From NCBI GenBank assembly GCA_017537745.1, contig JAFYKF010000006.1:1-51714 (forward strand): a stretch of 51,714 nt of DNA. The letters are read 5' to 3'. Each line of letters opens with the position of its first letter. The stretch's first letter is position 1. Shown in pieces: positions 40,508 through 48,994 of the stretch. This DNA is from Candidatus Saccharimonadota bacterium (GTDB taxonomy: Bacteria > Patescibacteriota > Saccharimonadia > Saccharimonadales > Saccharimonadaceae). A program made the position numbers and the translations under genes. The notes beneath the pieces are model-generated. The model saw only the letters and a list, made by a program, of their open reading frames with translations, did no database searches and had not been told where the DNA came from.

Positions 40508-41770
40508 ATGAAAATTAGCTCAATTCTTCTTAGCTTGGCAATCATAACTTTTGGTCTAGTCCCAGATTTTGGCTTCGCTGGCGGCGGTGGTTCCAGTTCC
40601 GGCGGCGGTGGCGGCGGAGGGGGAGGTGGTTTCTCCGGCGGCTCCAGCCACAGTAGCTCCAGCTCCAACTACGCATCCGAAGAAGATGATCCGTGGATTA
40701 CTTTGGTCGTTTTCGCTATTATAGTTATAATATTTATTATTGGTTTTAGAGCGGATAAAAACGACATTAAAAAGAAAAAAGCCCGCAATAATTCTACCGA
40801 GCAAGAAAAATGGATTCATACTGAAGGACAACGAATTTTTGAGCAGTATCAAAAAGATTGGACTGAATTTAATCTGAATAGTATTAAAACCTACACAACA
40901 CCTAGTTACTTTGAACATGCCGGTTATATGCTAGAACTCCTCAAAGATCTCCATCGGGTCAATAAGGTTAGTAAATTGAAAGTTAACTATGTATGCTTAC
41001 TAAACCCAGTAAGCGATAAAACATCCTTGCCGGCCAATATCCGTATCGAGTTTGGTTTTAGTGGTTTAGACGAGGTAATAAATACCGCCAACAGCAAGAA
41101 CCTATATAAAAAATACGCCGCCAGCGTTAATGAAACTTGGAATTTTGTTTACGATGGCAAAACCTTAAAACTATCAGGTATTTCACAACCCACCGAATCG
41201 GCACCACATCTCATTAAGTCTCTCGCCGACTTTGCGACGCAAAATAAACTATTCTATAGTCCAGACTGGGGACGCTATGCCCTACCGGCTCGCGGCCTGA
41301 TCTTTGGCAAATCCAGCATGTCTGTTTCGGACATCAACAACCATATCATAGGCAAGTGGGGCGACCTCTTGATTCAGCTTTATACTTATGCTGAAACCCC
41401 TGGCGTGCCATCTTCATATTATCTTGTTGGGCAGATTAACGTGCCTAAGGACTATCTTGGCGTTATTGTAAAGTCGCTCAAGTATAAAACTCATCACAAG
41501 CCGGAAAAATCCTACGAAAAATTTGAAATGGAGTGGCCAGATTTCAATGACCGCTACGAAGTTTACGCAGCCAAGCGTGATGCCCTACCTGCCTTCGAGC
41601 TTTTGAACCCGAAATTTATGGAATACCTCTATGATAAAAACCTCAACTACAACCTAGAAGTGGTTGATAATGTAATCTATATCTTTGCAAATGTCAAAAA
41701 CATCACCGAAGCCGATTACGCCGAGCTTCTAACCGTTCTTGAAAAAGCCCACAAAGAACTTAAGATGTAA
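40508..41770 (+). CDS. Tim44-like membrane protein with Gly-rich N-terminus
   Basis: 420 residues. Signal peptide (about 1-24), then a Gly/Ser run (about 25-54), one membrane helix (about 63-79) and a cytoplasmic part. The segment FEQYQKDWTEFNLNSIKTYTT resembles Tim44-like domains; the last third (WPDFNDRYEVYA, FELLNPKFMEYLYD, NVIYIFANV) resembles DUF3137. The gly-rich stretch plus helix plus Tim44-like domain is a recurring layout in bacterial membrane proteins of unknown role. Confidence 0.65.
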   Translation: MKISSILLSLAIITFGLVPDFGFAGGGGSSSGGGGGGGGGGFSGGSSHSSSSSNYASEEDDPWITLVVFAIIVIIFIIGFRADKNDIKKKKARNNSTEQEKWIHTEGQRIFEQYQKDWTEFNLNSIKTYTTPSYFEHAGYMLELLKDLHRVNKVSKLKVNYVCLLNPVSDKTSLPANIRIEFGFSGLDEVINTANSKNLYKKYAASVNETWNFVYDGKTLKLSGISQPTESAPHLIKSLADFATQNKLFYSPDWGRYALPARGLIFGKSSMSVSDINNHIIGKWGDLLIQLYTYAETPGVPSSYYLVGQINVPKDYLGVIVKSLKYKTHHKPEKSYEKFEMEWPDFNDRYEVYAAKRDALPAFELLNPKFMEYLYDKNLNYNLEVVDNVIYIFANVKNITEADYAELLTVLEKAHKELKM

Positions 41771-41790
41771 ATTAGTATTATCAAAGTGTT

Positions 41791-44103
41791 TTATTTCTTC
41801 GATGTCTTTTTGTGCTTACCGCGCGTCCCACGACGAACCTTAGACTTAGCGGCCTTTGGCTTGTTTGTGAGCATTTCACGCGCTTCTGCTTCGGTAATAG
41901 TCTTTGGGTCGCGCCCTTTTGGTATGCGTACATTATTGCGTCTGCCCGGGCCTTTTATATATGGCCCATAGGCACCGTTGATAATCTGTATTTCTCCCCA
42001 ATCCGCAATCATCGAATCAACCTTTTTCTGGTATAGGGGCAAAGCTTCCTCAAGTGTCACCGTGTAGGGATCAAAATCTTTCATCGGAATATTATACTTG
42101 CCACCCTTAAGATATGGTCCAAACGGTCCGTTCGCGGCTATCAACTCGGTTTTATCTGGTGCAAAGCCTAGAGACCTTGGCAGAGTTGGCAAAGATAGCT
42201 GCTTAAGTGCTTGTTCAAGTGTTACAGTCTTTACAGATTTTCTCTTTGGTAATGGCGCAAATCTCGGTTTCTCACCCGAAGACTTCTCGTTGTCGCCTAG
42301 CTGGATAAAACCACCATTTTTGCCAATTTTGGCATAAATTGGCTTACCATCATCCGGATGGTGGCCAAGCAATCTTGAATTATTATATCGTTCTACGCCC
42401 TGCGCAATTAGCACCGTATCGTGAAACGGCCCGTAAAAGTCGCGCAGCATCTTGACCCGCTCCAACTTTGCATCAGCAATCAAATCCAAATCCTTCTCGA
42501 TGTTTGCAGTAAATTTATAATCAACGATGTTTTTAAAATTATCTGTCAAAAACCCGGCCACGAGCTCGCCGATTGGTGTGGGCACTAACTTCCCTTTATT
42601 CGCGCCATATTTCTCACGAACCACCGCGTGTGAAATCTTTCCTTTTTGCGCAGTGAGTTCCACAACTTCCCGCTCGCTGCCTTCACTTTCGCCCTTTATT
42701 ACATACCCCCGCGCCTGGATTGCGGTCATAATTGAGGCATACGTAGAAGGCCTACCAATCCCCAACTCCTCAAGCTTCTTTACTAGCGAACCCTCGGTGT
42801 ATCTTGCTGGCGGTTTTCCAAAATTTTGGCGTGCAGTTAGCGAAAGGCAAGAAACTGCGTCACCCTTTGCGAGCTTTGGCAGCTCAAGGTCCTTGCTCTT
42901 GCCATAAACTCTCAAAAAACCATCGAATATCACCACCTCGCCTTTAGCGGTAAAGGTAGCGTCCTTTGCGGCATTCGTAGAAAGTTTGATCGTAGTCTTC
43001 GCTACACGCGCATTTGCCATTTGCGTTGCCACGGTTCTCGTCCAAATCAGATGATAAAGACGTTTTTCGTATTCGTTTTTCCCGGCCGACATCCGCAGGA
43101 TATCGGTTGGGCGAATTGCTTCGTGTGCTTCCTGTGCTTGAGCATCTTTAGTTTTAAAATGTCGCACCTTTAAATATTCTTTACCAAATTTGTTCTCGAT
43201 GAATGATGCAATCGCAGCTACCGCCTGTGAGCTTAAATTGAGAGAGTCAGTTCTATGGTAAGTAATTAAACCAGATTGGTATAATCCTTGCGCTGCACTC
43301 ATTGTTGTGCGTGATGAAAAACCTAACTTACTGTTTGCTTCAATTTGTAAAGCGGCAGTCGTGAAAGGTACCGGATTTGCCTTTGTTCCCTCAGCTTCTT
43401 CTACTTCTGCAACTTTAAACTCTGCTGGAGCAAGTTTCTCCAATAATTTCTTTGCCGCCTCTTCATCTGCGGGAGAAGTGCCGTCATACATAGCGATAAA
43501 AGACGCATCTTTAGTGGAGCCAGTCGGTAAAAACTCGCCAGTTACTTTAAAGGATGATTTACCTTCGTATTTTTCAATTTCCTTCTCGCGTTCTACTACT
43601 AAACGAAGCGCAGGCGACTGCACGCGTCCCGCAGATATCGCACCAGGCACCTTTTTGCGTACCATATCGGACAAATCGTACCCCACAAGCATATCTAGAG
43701 TTTGCCGCGCTTGCTGTGAAGCCACCATATCCATATCTACGGTTCGGGGGTTCTTGATTGCGGCCTCAAGCGCCGGCTTGGTAATCTCATGAAAGGTGAT
43801 TCTCGCCGTGTTCTTGGGCAAATTTAATACTTCACACAAATGCCACGAGATGGATTCTCCTTCGCGGTCTTCATCCGTCGCTAGCCATACGCGATTGGAA
43901 CTTTTTACAGCTTTCTTCAGTTCAGTAATGATAGATTTATGTCCTGGGTCAATCTCATATGTCACATCAAAAGTACTTTTATCTACTTTTGTATCTTTCC
44001 GTATGTGCCCCACGCTTGCCAGCACCTTAAAATCCGCCCCCAAATACTTCTCAATCGTATGTGCTTTTGCCGGGCTCTCTACTATTACTAAATTTTTAGA
44101 CAT
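41791..44103 (-). CDS. topA: DNA topoisomerase I
   Basis: 770 residues from the ATG at 44103, which begins MSKNLVIVESPAKAHTIEKYLG; longer ORF starts run through the promoter box. Toprim acidic motifs are ATDEDREGES near residue 71. The catalytic tyrosine is in LITYHRTDS near 283. The C-terminal part carries repeats of the GPFGPYLKGGKY type and ends in a Lys/Arg-rich tail; no Cys4 zinc fingers are seen. It relaxes negative supercoils. dprA lies upstream, 54 bases away, in the same direction. Confidence 0.95.
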   Translation of the reverse strand: MSKNLVIVESPAKAHTIEKYLGADFKVLASVGHIRKDTKVDKSTFDVTYEIDPGHKSIITELKKAVKSSNRVWLATDEDREGESISWHLCEVLNLPKNTARITFHEITKPALEAAIKNPRTVDMDMVASQQARQTLDMLVGYDLSDMVRKKVPGAISAGRVQSPALRLVVEREKEIEKYEGKSSFKVTGEFLPTGSTKDASFIAMYDGTSPADEEAAKKLLEKLAPAEFKVAEVEEAEGTKANPVPFTTAALQIEANSKLGFSSRTTMSAAQGLYQSGLITYHRTDSLNLSSQAVAAIASFIENKFGKEYLKVRHFKTKDAQAQEAHEAIRPTDILRMSAGKNEYEKRLYHLIWTRTVATQMANARVAKTTIKLSTNAAKDATFTAKGEVVIFDGFLRVYGKSKDLELPKLAKGDAVSCLSLTARQNFGKPPARYTEGSLVKKLEELGIGRPSTYASIMTAIQARGYVIKGESEGSEREVVELTAQKGKISHAVVREKYGANKGKLVPTPIGELVAGFLTDNFKNIVDYKFTANIEKDLDLIADAKLERVKMLRDFYGPFHDTVLIAQGVERYNNSRLLGHHPDDGKPIYAKIGKNGGFIQLGDNEKSSGEKPRFAPLPKRKSVKTVTLEQALKQLSLPTLPRSLGFAPDKTELIAANGPFGPYLKGGKYNIPMKDFDPYTVTLEEALPLYQKKVDSMIADWGEIQIINGAYGPYIKGPGRRNNVRIPKGRDPKTITEAEAREMLTNKPKAAKSKVRRGTRGKHKKTSKK

Positions 44104-44157
44104 ATATATTATAATATCACAATTCCTTATTTTTTTCTTCGCAAACTCCCACAAAGG

Positions 44158-45162
44158 CTAAAATAAACTCCAATTATTCATCCCCAACGCTCTTACACGT
44201 GATTTTAATTCTAGGAGCGTAATTGTTTGGTTAAACACCTCTGGCGGCAAGTGTGTTTCTTCAATGATTTTTTCGCCAGAGTTTATACCCTTTCCTAGTG
44301 CTTGTAGAATAAAAGTTTCTACATCGGTATCGCCAACCAGTTTCATTTGCCTCTGCCTCGTTACTTTTTTGGCAAAATCTTCCGGGAATAATTCCCTCAA
44401 AATATCATCTGGCTCGGTGTAGACCATGGCCCCCTGCCGAAGTAATTTATTGCACCCCTGTGAATAAGGGGCGGTAATATTCCCTGGCACGGCAAAAACG
44501 TCTTTTCCCTGCTCTAGGGCGTGCGTTGCGGTGTTTAACGAGCCAGATTTCTCCGCAGCCTCCACCACAACCACAATATCTGCCAAACCGGCAATTATTC
44601 GGTTTCGGTATAAAAAAGCCGCTCTCTGTTCAATGTGTCTCCGTCCAGTTTCTTTATCTCTATATTCTGCCGGCCCAACCAGGGCGTTTCCTATAGACAA
44701 GGGTGCATATTCTGAAATAATCGCTCCGTTTTTCTCTAAAATCTCTCGTGCCAGCCCCAAATGTTTCTTGGGGTATATTTCATCGATCCTTGTCCCTAAT
44801 ACTGCTACCGTAATACCACCAGCATCTAAACAGCCCCGATGCGCAATTGAATCTATCCCGTACGCCAAGCCACTTATTACGATCGCGCCGCGCTTCCCTA
44901 GCTCGTAAGCCAGTCGATAGGCCACATCTTCACCGTACCTTGTATTATGCCTTGAACCGACAATTGCTACAGTTTTTGGCCGCATAGATATCATACTCTT
45001 ACCGCCAGAGAGGCCCTTTTTGACCACATTTTCCGGCAATTTTCCATAAAAATACAACATTTTAGGCGTAAGCGCAATATCGCTCAACACCTCTGTAAAA
45101 ATGGTCTCCAGGGGTGAAATTTGATTGATTTTATTAAAAAAGTGTGAAAAAAGTGTTGACAT
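44158..45162 (-). CDS. dprA: DNA processing protein DprA
   Basis: 334 residues. Rossmann-like SMF domain: TVAIVGSRHNTRYGEDVAY near residue 63, GAIVISGLAYGIDSIAHRG near 93, ISEYAPL, then NRIIAGLADIVVVVEAAEKSGSL and DVFAVPGNI. A C-terminal winged-helix region of about 60 residues. DprA loads RecA on incoming single-stranded DNA in natural transformation, so its presence suggests DNA uptake. CAGGAGA lies upstream, with a TATAAT-like box beyond. Confidence 0.93.
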   Translation of the reverse strand: MSTLFSHFFNKINQISPLETIFTEVLSDIALTPKMLYFYGKLPENVVKKGLSGGKSMISMRPKTVAIVGSRHNTRYGEDVAYRLAYELGKRGAIVISGLAYGIDSIAHRGCLDAGGITVAVLGTRIDEIYPKKHLGLAREILEKNGAIISEYAPLSIGNALVGPAEYRDKETGRRHIEQRAAFLYRNRIIAGLADIVVVVEAAEKSGSLNTATHALEQGKDVFAVPGNITAPYSQGCNKLLRQGAMVYTEPDDILRELFPEDFAKKVTRQRQMKLVGDTDVETFILQALGKGINSGEKIIEETHLPPEVFNQTITLLELKSRVRALGMNNWSLF

Positions 45163-45240
45163 ATATTCTCCTGTGTGATATAATTGTAAGCAGTTAGGGA
45201 CAAAAAATCCCTACCGCACCTAAATAAGTTATAATTTCAG

Positions 45241-45511
45241 CTATACTATCTTTAGTATAGCAGAAGTTGCGAGCTTTTGAAAGACCTTTCAAGCATTAAA
45301 TTTCTTCATGGTTTAGTGTTTTAAGTATTACCTCCACTTTAGAAAGGACAAATTTCGAAAGCTTAGCAATCCCTCTAACCGGCGGGCCCCAATTTGTGTG
45401 AGGTGGGTCGCGCTTCCGGGGTCACCCGGTATAGTAGTGAAGCGTTAGAGGGCCAAAATAGCCTCATGATTAAGTAGTGCCCACCCATACTCAATTGTGA
45501 GGCTATTTTGG
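45241..45511 (+). ncRNA. Structured RNA candidate with a three-way junction
   Basis: TATAAT at about 45230 could start it. A 9-bp hairpin GCTATACTA-TCTT-TAGTATAGC follows near 45240-45261. The core is closed by CCCTCTAAC (45371-45379) with GTTAGAGGG (45444-45452). Inside lie GGCCC/GGGTC (45385-45409) and CGCTTC/GAAGCG (45411-45444), the latter capped by CCGGG-GTCA-CCCGG. After the core a 14-bp stem CCAAAATAGCCTCA/TGAGGCTATTTTGG (45453-45511) stands before the nuclease gene. No known RNA family is recognised. Stems are by eye. Confidence 0.5.
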
Positions 45512-45571
45512 TTGCTGTGAATTATCGGGTGGGGGTTGAAGATTCTTGTTATTTATGCTACGGTTATTTGC

Positions 45572-45988
45572 GTGAAAATAATAGAATTAAAACAGGTATC
45601 AAAGGATAGGTGGGGCATTTATTTAAAGAACGACGTCAGGATAGAACCCCACGAAGAGCGAACGGCAAAGTTTTTAATACGATTTGGCTTTAACATAGAT
45701 GTAATTTGTCCAACAAACATTCCAAAGGTGCATAACCCAGATATTCTAATGGCCGGCACAATCTGGGAGATAAAATCTCCAGAAAGTCCAAACAAAAAGA
45801 CATTAAAAAAGAGAATCCACGAAGCATCAGAACAATCTAGCCATATTATACTTGATTTGCGTAGGGTGAAAGGTGATAGTAGTAGAATTGAAACAGCTGT
45901 TTTGGAAAGATTTAAGAAGAATGCTAGTTTAAAGAGAATGATACTTATTACCAAAAAAGGAAAAGTTATTGATTTTCTGAAAAAATAG
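45572..45988 (+). CDS. CdiA C-terminal-like nuclease domain protein (PD-(D/E)xK type)
   Basis: 138 residues from GTG 45572; a TTG at 45536 behind a GGGTGGGGG stretch would add 12. The residues HNPDILMAGTIWEIKSP give a PD...ExK metal-nuclease signature: Asp of NPD, then E and K of WEIK. The flanking EERTAKFLIRFGFNIDVICP and EASEQSSHIILDLRRV match the tRNA-nuclease toxin domain found at CdiA C-termini and in stand-alone proteins. No signal peptide, no immunity gene visible. It follows a structured RNA and hairpin. Nuclease activity is inference from the motif. Confidence 0.6.
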   Translation: MKIIELKQVSKDRWGIYLKNDVRIEPHEERTAKFLIRFGFNIDVICPTNIPKVHNPDILMAGTIWEIKSPESPNKKTLKKRIHEASEQSSHIILDLRRVKGDSSRIETAVLERFKKNASLKRMILITKKGKVIDFLKK

Positions 45989-45991
45989 ATA

Positions 45992-46053
45992 TATAATATA
46001 TATCATTGAGGGTGACCCTGTGGTTAAGTCCGCGAGGCCAAACCCTCTTTTTT
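45992..46053 (+). ncRNA. Very short RNA candidate ending in a terminator
   Basis: TATAAT at 45992-45997 just after the nuclease stop, then GAGGGT (46008-46013) pairing with ACCCTC (46042-46047) and six T. The enclosed 28 bases have little extra pairing. It may be only the terminator of the nuclease gene. Confidence 0.4.
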
Positions 46054-46105
46054 GAGTTTTTGTGAAACAAAAATGGCGGATCCGTTTACGAAGTTCCGGA
46101 GCCGC

Positions 46106-46129
46106 AAAAAAGCGCCGTAAGGCGTTTTT
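46106..46129. terminator. Terminator near tRNA-Asp
   Basis: CGCC (46113-46116) and GGCG (46121-46124) around GTAA, flanked by A-runs and T-runs on both sides. Just downstream of tRNA-Asp on the minus strand. Confidence 0.65.
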
Positions 46130-46130
46130 G

Positions 46131-46207
46131 TGGCGGATCCGACGAGACTCGAACTCGCGACCTCTGCCGTGACAGGGCAGCGCTCTAACCAACTGAGCTA
46201 CGAATCC
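46131..46207 (-). tRNA. tRNA-Asp (GTC)
   Basis: Minus strand: acceptor GGATTCG/CGGATCC with one wobble pair, D-arm with TAGCTCAGTTGGTTAGAGC, anticodon GTC in the stem CTGCC/GGCAG, T-arm GAGTTCGAGTC, G discriminator and encoded CCA (46131-46133). 11 bases of its 3' end recur at 46074-46084. Confidence 0.94.
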
Positions 46208-46251
46208 AACAATAAATATATTATAGCGCACTTTTGAGCTAAAATCAAGTT

Positions 46252-47997
46252 CTACATGCCAGGAATCTTAAAGTCAGATGGGGCAGTCGGTTGCTGGGCT
46301 GCCGGCGCCGCCGGTGCAACTGGCGCTGCCGCTGGCATAGCGCTCATATCGGCAGTGGGAGGCATACCACTCATATCAATATTTGGTGCCGGAGCTGGTG
46401 GTAAAATGTTATCGCCAGGCATCGATGCATAGTTTATCTCTGGCACACCGTTTATCTCCGGCGCTGCTGCCACTGATGGCGCAGCAGACAAAGCTGGATT
46501 ATTAACAACTGGTGCAACCGGTGCAACCGGTGCCGCCGGTGCGGCTGGGCCATTAGCGGCTGGCGCACTATCAAGCTCTGCTAAAGCGTCTGTTAGCATT
46601 TGCCCGTATTTGCCGGGATCATTCTCTTTCATTTCTGCGGCGAAATCACTGGAAGGCGCTACAACGGTCTCCGATTTTACTTCGTTAACAGCAGTATTAG
46701 AAAGATCTGGGGCGAGCCCCAAAGCACTAAGCGGTGTTTGTACTGGCGGTAAAGAAGAATCGGTGGAATCCGTACTGGCTTCAGTAGATGAATCATTTGT
46801 TGGCCAAATCATCGGAGGAGCGGTTGGTTCAGGTGAGGTTTCCGATGCAGATTCAGCAGCTGACACAGCCTCTGCGGTTGGCGCGACCTCTGCGGTTGGT
46901 GCGACCTCTGCGGTTGGTGCTGGTGTTTCCTCGGCTGGCGCGGCGGCCTTTACTGTAGCTTCAGTAGTCGTCCCCTCAGCAGCCGGCGCCTCGGTGGCGG
47001 CCGGAGCATCATCTTTCTCAATCATCAAAACACCCTCGTCGGCGGGCTGCTTCTCCTCGGCTGGAGTAGTACTCTCGGCCTTCTTTACATTGTCCGCTAA
47101 TTCAAGTATCTTATCTTTCAAATCGGTCGTAATATTCTCGGTAATTAATTTCTGGTCGGCACCAGAGCTCATTAATTTAGAAGCTACCTGCATGGTTTCT
47201 GGCGAAGTATTAGCTTCCGAAAAGCGATTTGTTGCGGCGATAATACCAGTTAGAAGTGCAGTAGCATCATCTTTCTCAACGGCAACATCGTCACTCATGC
47301 CATAAATTAGCTGTGCAATCATCTCAGAAACGGAGCTAGATGTAGGATCGCTCCATTCAACCTTACCAAAACTGCCAGGTTCGCCAGTAGTGATATTTAC
47401 CACTGTAGCATCATGCAGTACTCTCCCCTGTTCACGCAAGGCGTTGTCTAATTCTGATTCACTTGCTACATTAATCGCAATAACCAAATCAATATTAAAA
47501 TCGCCATACGAAAATTCCAAATCATCTTCCGCAATACGAGTCCTGTATGGCGTGATATAAATCTTTACGTAATCGCCGTCCAATTTATAACGCAAATGAT
47601 CGGCTTTATCCTTACTAATTGCAATCACAAAATCCTGAAGTGTATCAGCGGTTGGTTTTAGGGTGTCGGCCGGATTCAAAAATTCCATCGCGTTCGGTGT
47701 GCGACCAGAATAAATCGCCACGGCGCGCTTGCCAGAACGTTCCAAATAGAGCGAAAGGCCAATTGCGGCGGCAAGATCGTCAACAGTTGGGTCGGAAGAC
47801 AATGCAACCAAAATATTGTTAGCATCAATAATCTTTGAGCGAACGTCTGCCATCACCTTTTCTGGCGCACCACTGGACTTAGCTGGCGCATCGGCTGGAG
47901 CCGCATCGTCGTCAGGTGCAACTTTAACAACTACGTCATCCGCAGCAGTCTTTTTTACGTCATTATCATCTGTTTGGTTTTGATTTTGATCTTGCAT
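46252..47997 (-). CDS. Degenerate DHH-phosphoesterase-like protein with Ala/Pro-rich tail
   Basis: 581 residues. An acidic N-terminus (about 1-45), then a domain of about 260 residues resembling NrnA/DHH enzymes: NNILVALSSDPTVDDLAAAIGLSLYL in place of the HxxPDGD block, DLVIAINVAS near the next metal site, and WSDPTSSSVSEMIAQLIYG, typical of the family. The His/Asp metal ligands are missing, so phosphoesterase activity is unlikely. The remaining 270 residues are low-complexity Ala/Pro/Thr/Glu with repeats (PTAEVA three times). AGGAAG lies upstream. Confidence 0.65.
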   Translation of the reverse strand: MQDQNQNQTDDNDVKKTAADDVVVKVAPDDDAAPADAPAKSSGAPEKVMADVRSKIIDANNILVALSSDPTVDDLAAAIGLSLYLERSGKRAVAIYSGRTPNAMEFLNPADTLKPTADTLQDFVIAISKDKADHLRYKLDGDYVKIYITPYRTRIAEDDLEFSYGDFNIDLVIAINVASESELDNALREQGRVLHDATVVNITTGEPGSFGKVEWSDPTSSSVSEMIAQLIYGMSDDVAVEKDDATALLTGIIAATNRFSEANTSPETMQVASKLMSSGADQKLITENITTDLKDKILELADNVKKAESTTPAEEKQPADEGVLMIEKDDAPAATEAPAAEGTTTEATVKAAAPAEETPAPTAEVAPTAEVAPTAEAVSAAESASETSPEPTAPPMIWPTNDSSTEASTDSTDSSLPPVQTPLSALGLAPDLSNTAVNEVKSETVVAPSSDFAAEMKENDPGKYGQMLTDALAELDSAPAANGPAAPAAPVAPVAPVVNNPALSAAPSVAAAPEINGVPEINYASMPGDNILPPAPAPNIDMSGMPPTADMSAMPAAAPVAPAAPAAQQPTAPSDFKIPGM

Positions 47998-48129
47998 TTT
48001 AACTTCCTGACTTTATACTAACATAACTACGAAAAAAATACAAGTCTTTTCGGTGTCCCCTCTTTACTTTTTTGATAAGTTGCGGTATAATCAAGTGAAG
48101 CAATAATTTTTAATCTATATAGGAAAAAA

Positions 48130-48387
48130 ATGCCAATTATTAAATCTGCCAAAAAGGCCGCTCGTCAGGCGACAAAGCGTACAGAACACAACGCCGAGAT
48201 CAAGAAGGATATTAAGGCCGCTGTTAAAGCATTCAAGGCTAATCCATCGGCAAAGACTTTATCCAAAGCCCAGTCTGAGTATGACAAAGCCGTGAAGAAA
48301 GATTTGCTCAAGAAAAATACCGCATCTCGTCGCAAAGCACAACTTTCCGCCTATGCTAAAGAGCACAAAGTCAAACTAGCCAAGTAG
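48130..48387 (+). CDS. rpsT: 30S ribosomal protein S20
   Basis: 85 residues, strongly basic and helical. It begins PIIKSAKKAARQATKRTEHNAEIK and carries the ASRRKAQLS motif near the C-terminus, as S20 does. An AGGAAA site precedes the ATG. Convergent with holA, one base apart. Confidence 0.92.
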   Translation: MPIIKSAKKAARQATKRTEHNAEIKKDIKAAVKAFKANPSAKTLSKAQSEYDKAVKKDLLKKNTASRRKAQLSAYAKEHKVKLAK

Positions 48388-48388
48388 T

Positions 48389-48994
48389 TTATAAGCTAGA
48401 CAATCTTAACAAAAACGACTCCACCAATAACCAGGGGTCGATTTTTGTAGATTTCATGTCAAGATCGAGCTTAGACAATTCTTTTAAAACCTTTCGTTCC
48501 CTCGCTCCGTTTGGCCTTGTGGCAAAATCCTTAATTGCCTGCGAAACTATCAACCCAGTAAATTGGATTGGGTCCTCGTAGGGCTTGACCTTCCCTAAAA
48601 TTTGGAGCGCTCGCTTCCCGTCGGTCTTGGCGGCTCGATAAATATCAAAAACTTGCCGAAAATCAATCTCGGCCGGCAAAGTAAATTCGCGAATCTCCAC
48701 CTTGTCCCTCAGGGCTTTATAAGTCACGCTCCTTTTATCTAATTTCGACTCCAAAATAATCACCTCGTGCGGCGTATTTAAATACTTTGACAACTCGTCG
48801 TAGGCCGGCTTATTTAAAGAAATATCTCGAATTAAAATATGCCGAGTATCGGTTAGCAGTGATGCGCCCAAAAAAACGCTTGGTAAGTCATTGACATCCA
48901 ATTCGCTCCCCTCTATCACTTCGTACCCATCGCCCAGTAAACGCTTAATTTCCTGCTGGGCTTCGACCCGGTCGTCACCATAGAAAATCCGCAT
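48389..48994 (-). CDS. holA: DNA polymerase III delta subunit (short form)
   Basis: 201 residues, against about 330-340 for most HolA. It begins MRIFYGDDRVEAQQEIKRLL, like the delta N-terminus, and keeps ELDVNDLPSVFLGASLLTDTRHILIRDI and the EVIILESKLDKRS strand; the C-terminal collar domain is reduced (FTGLIVSQAIKDFA). Delta loads the sliding clamp. Start and mutM stop overlap (ATGA); a second ATG one codon up is equally possible. Confidence 0.75.
   Translation of the reverse strand: MRIFYGDDRVEAQQEIKRLLGDGYEVIEGSELDVNDLPSVFLGASLLTDTRHILIRDISLNKPAYDELSKYLNTPHEVIILESKLDKRSVTYKALRDKVEIREFTLPAEIDFRQVFDIYRAAKTDGKRALQILGKVKPYEDPIQFTGLIVSQAIKDFATRPNGARERKVLKELSKLDLDMKSTKIDPWLLVESFLLRLSSL

Noticed and set aside
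45241..45511. SRP or 6S RNA
   Set aside because: It lacks the SRP Alu/S-domain loop words and the long single open-bubble hairpin of 6S RNA.
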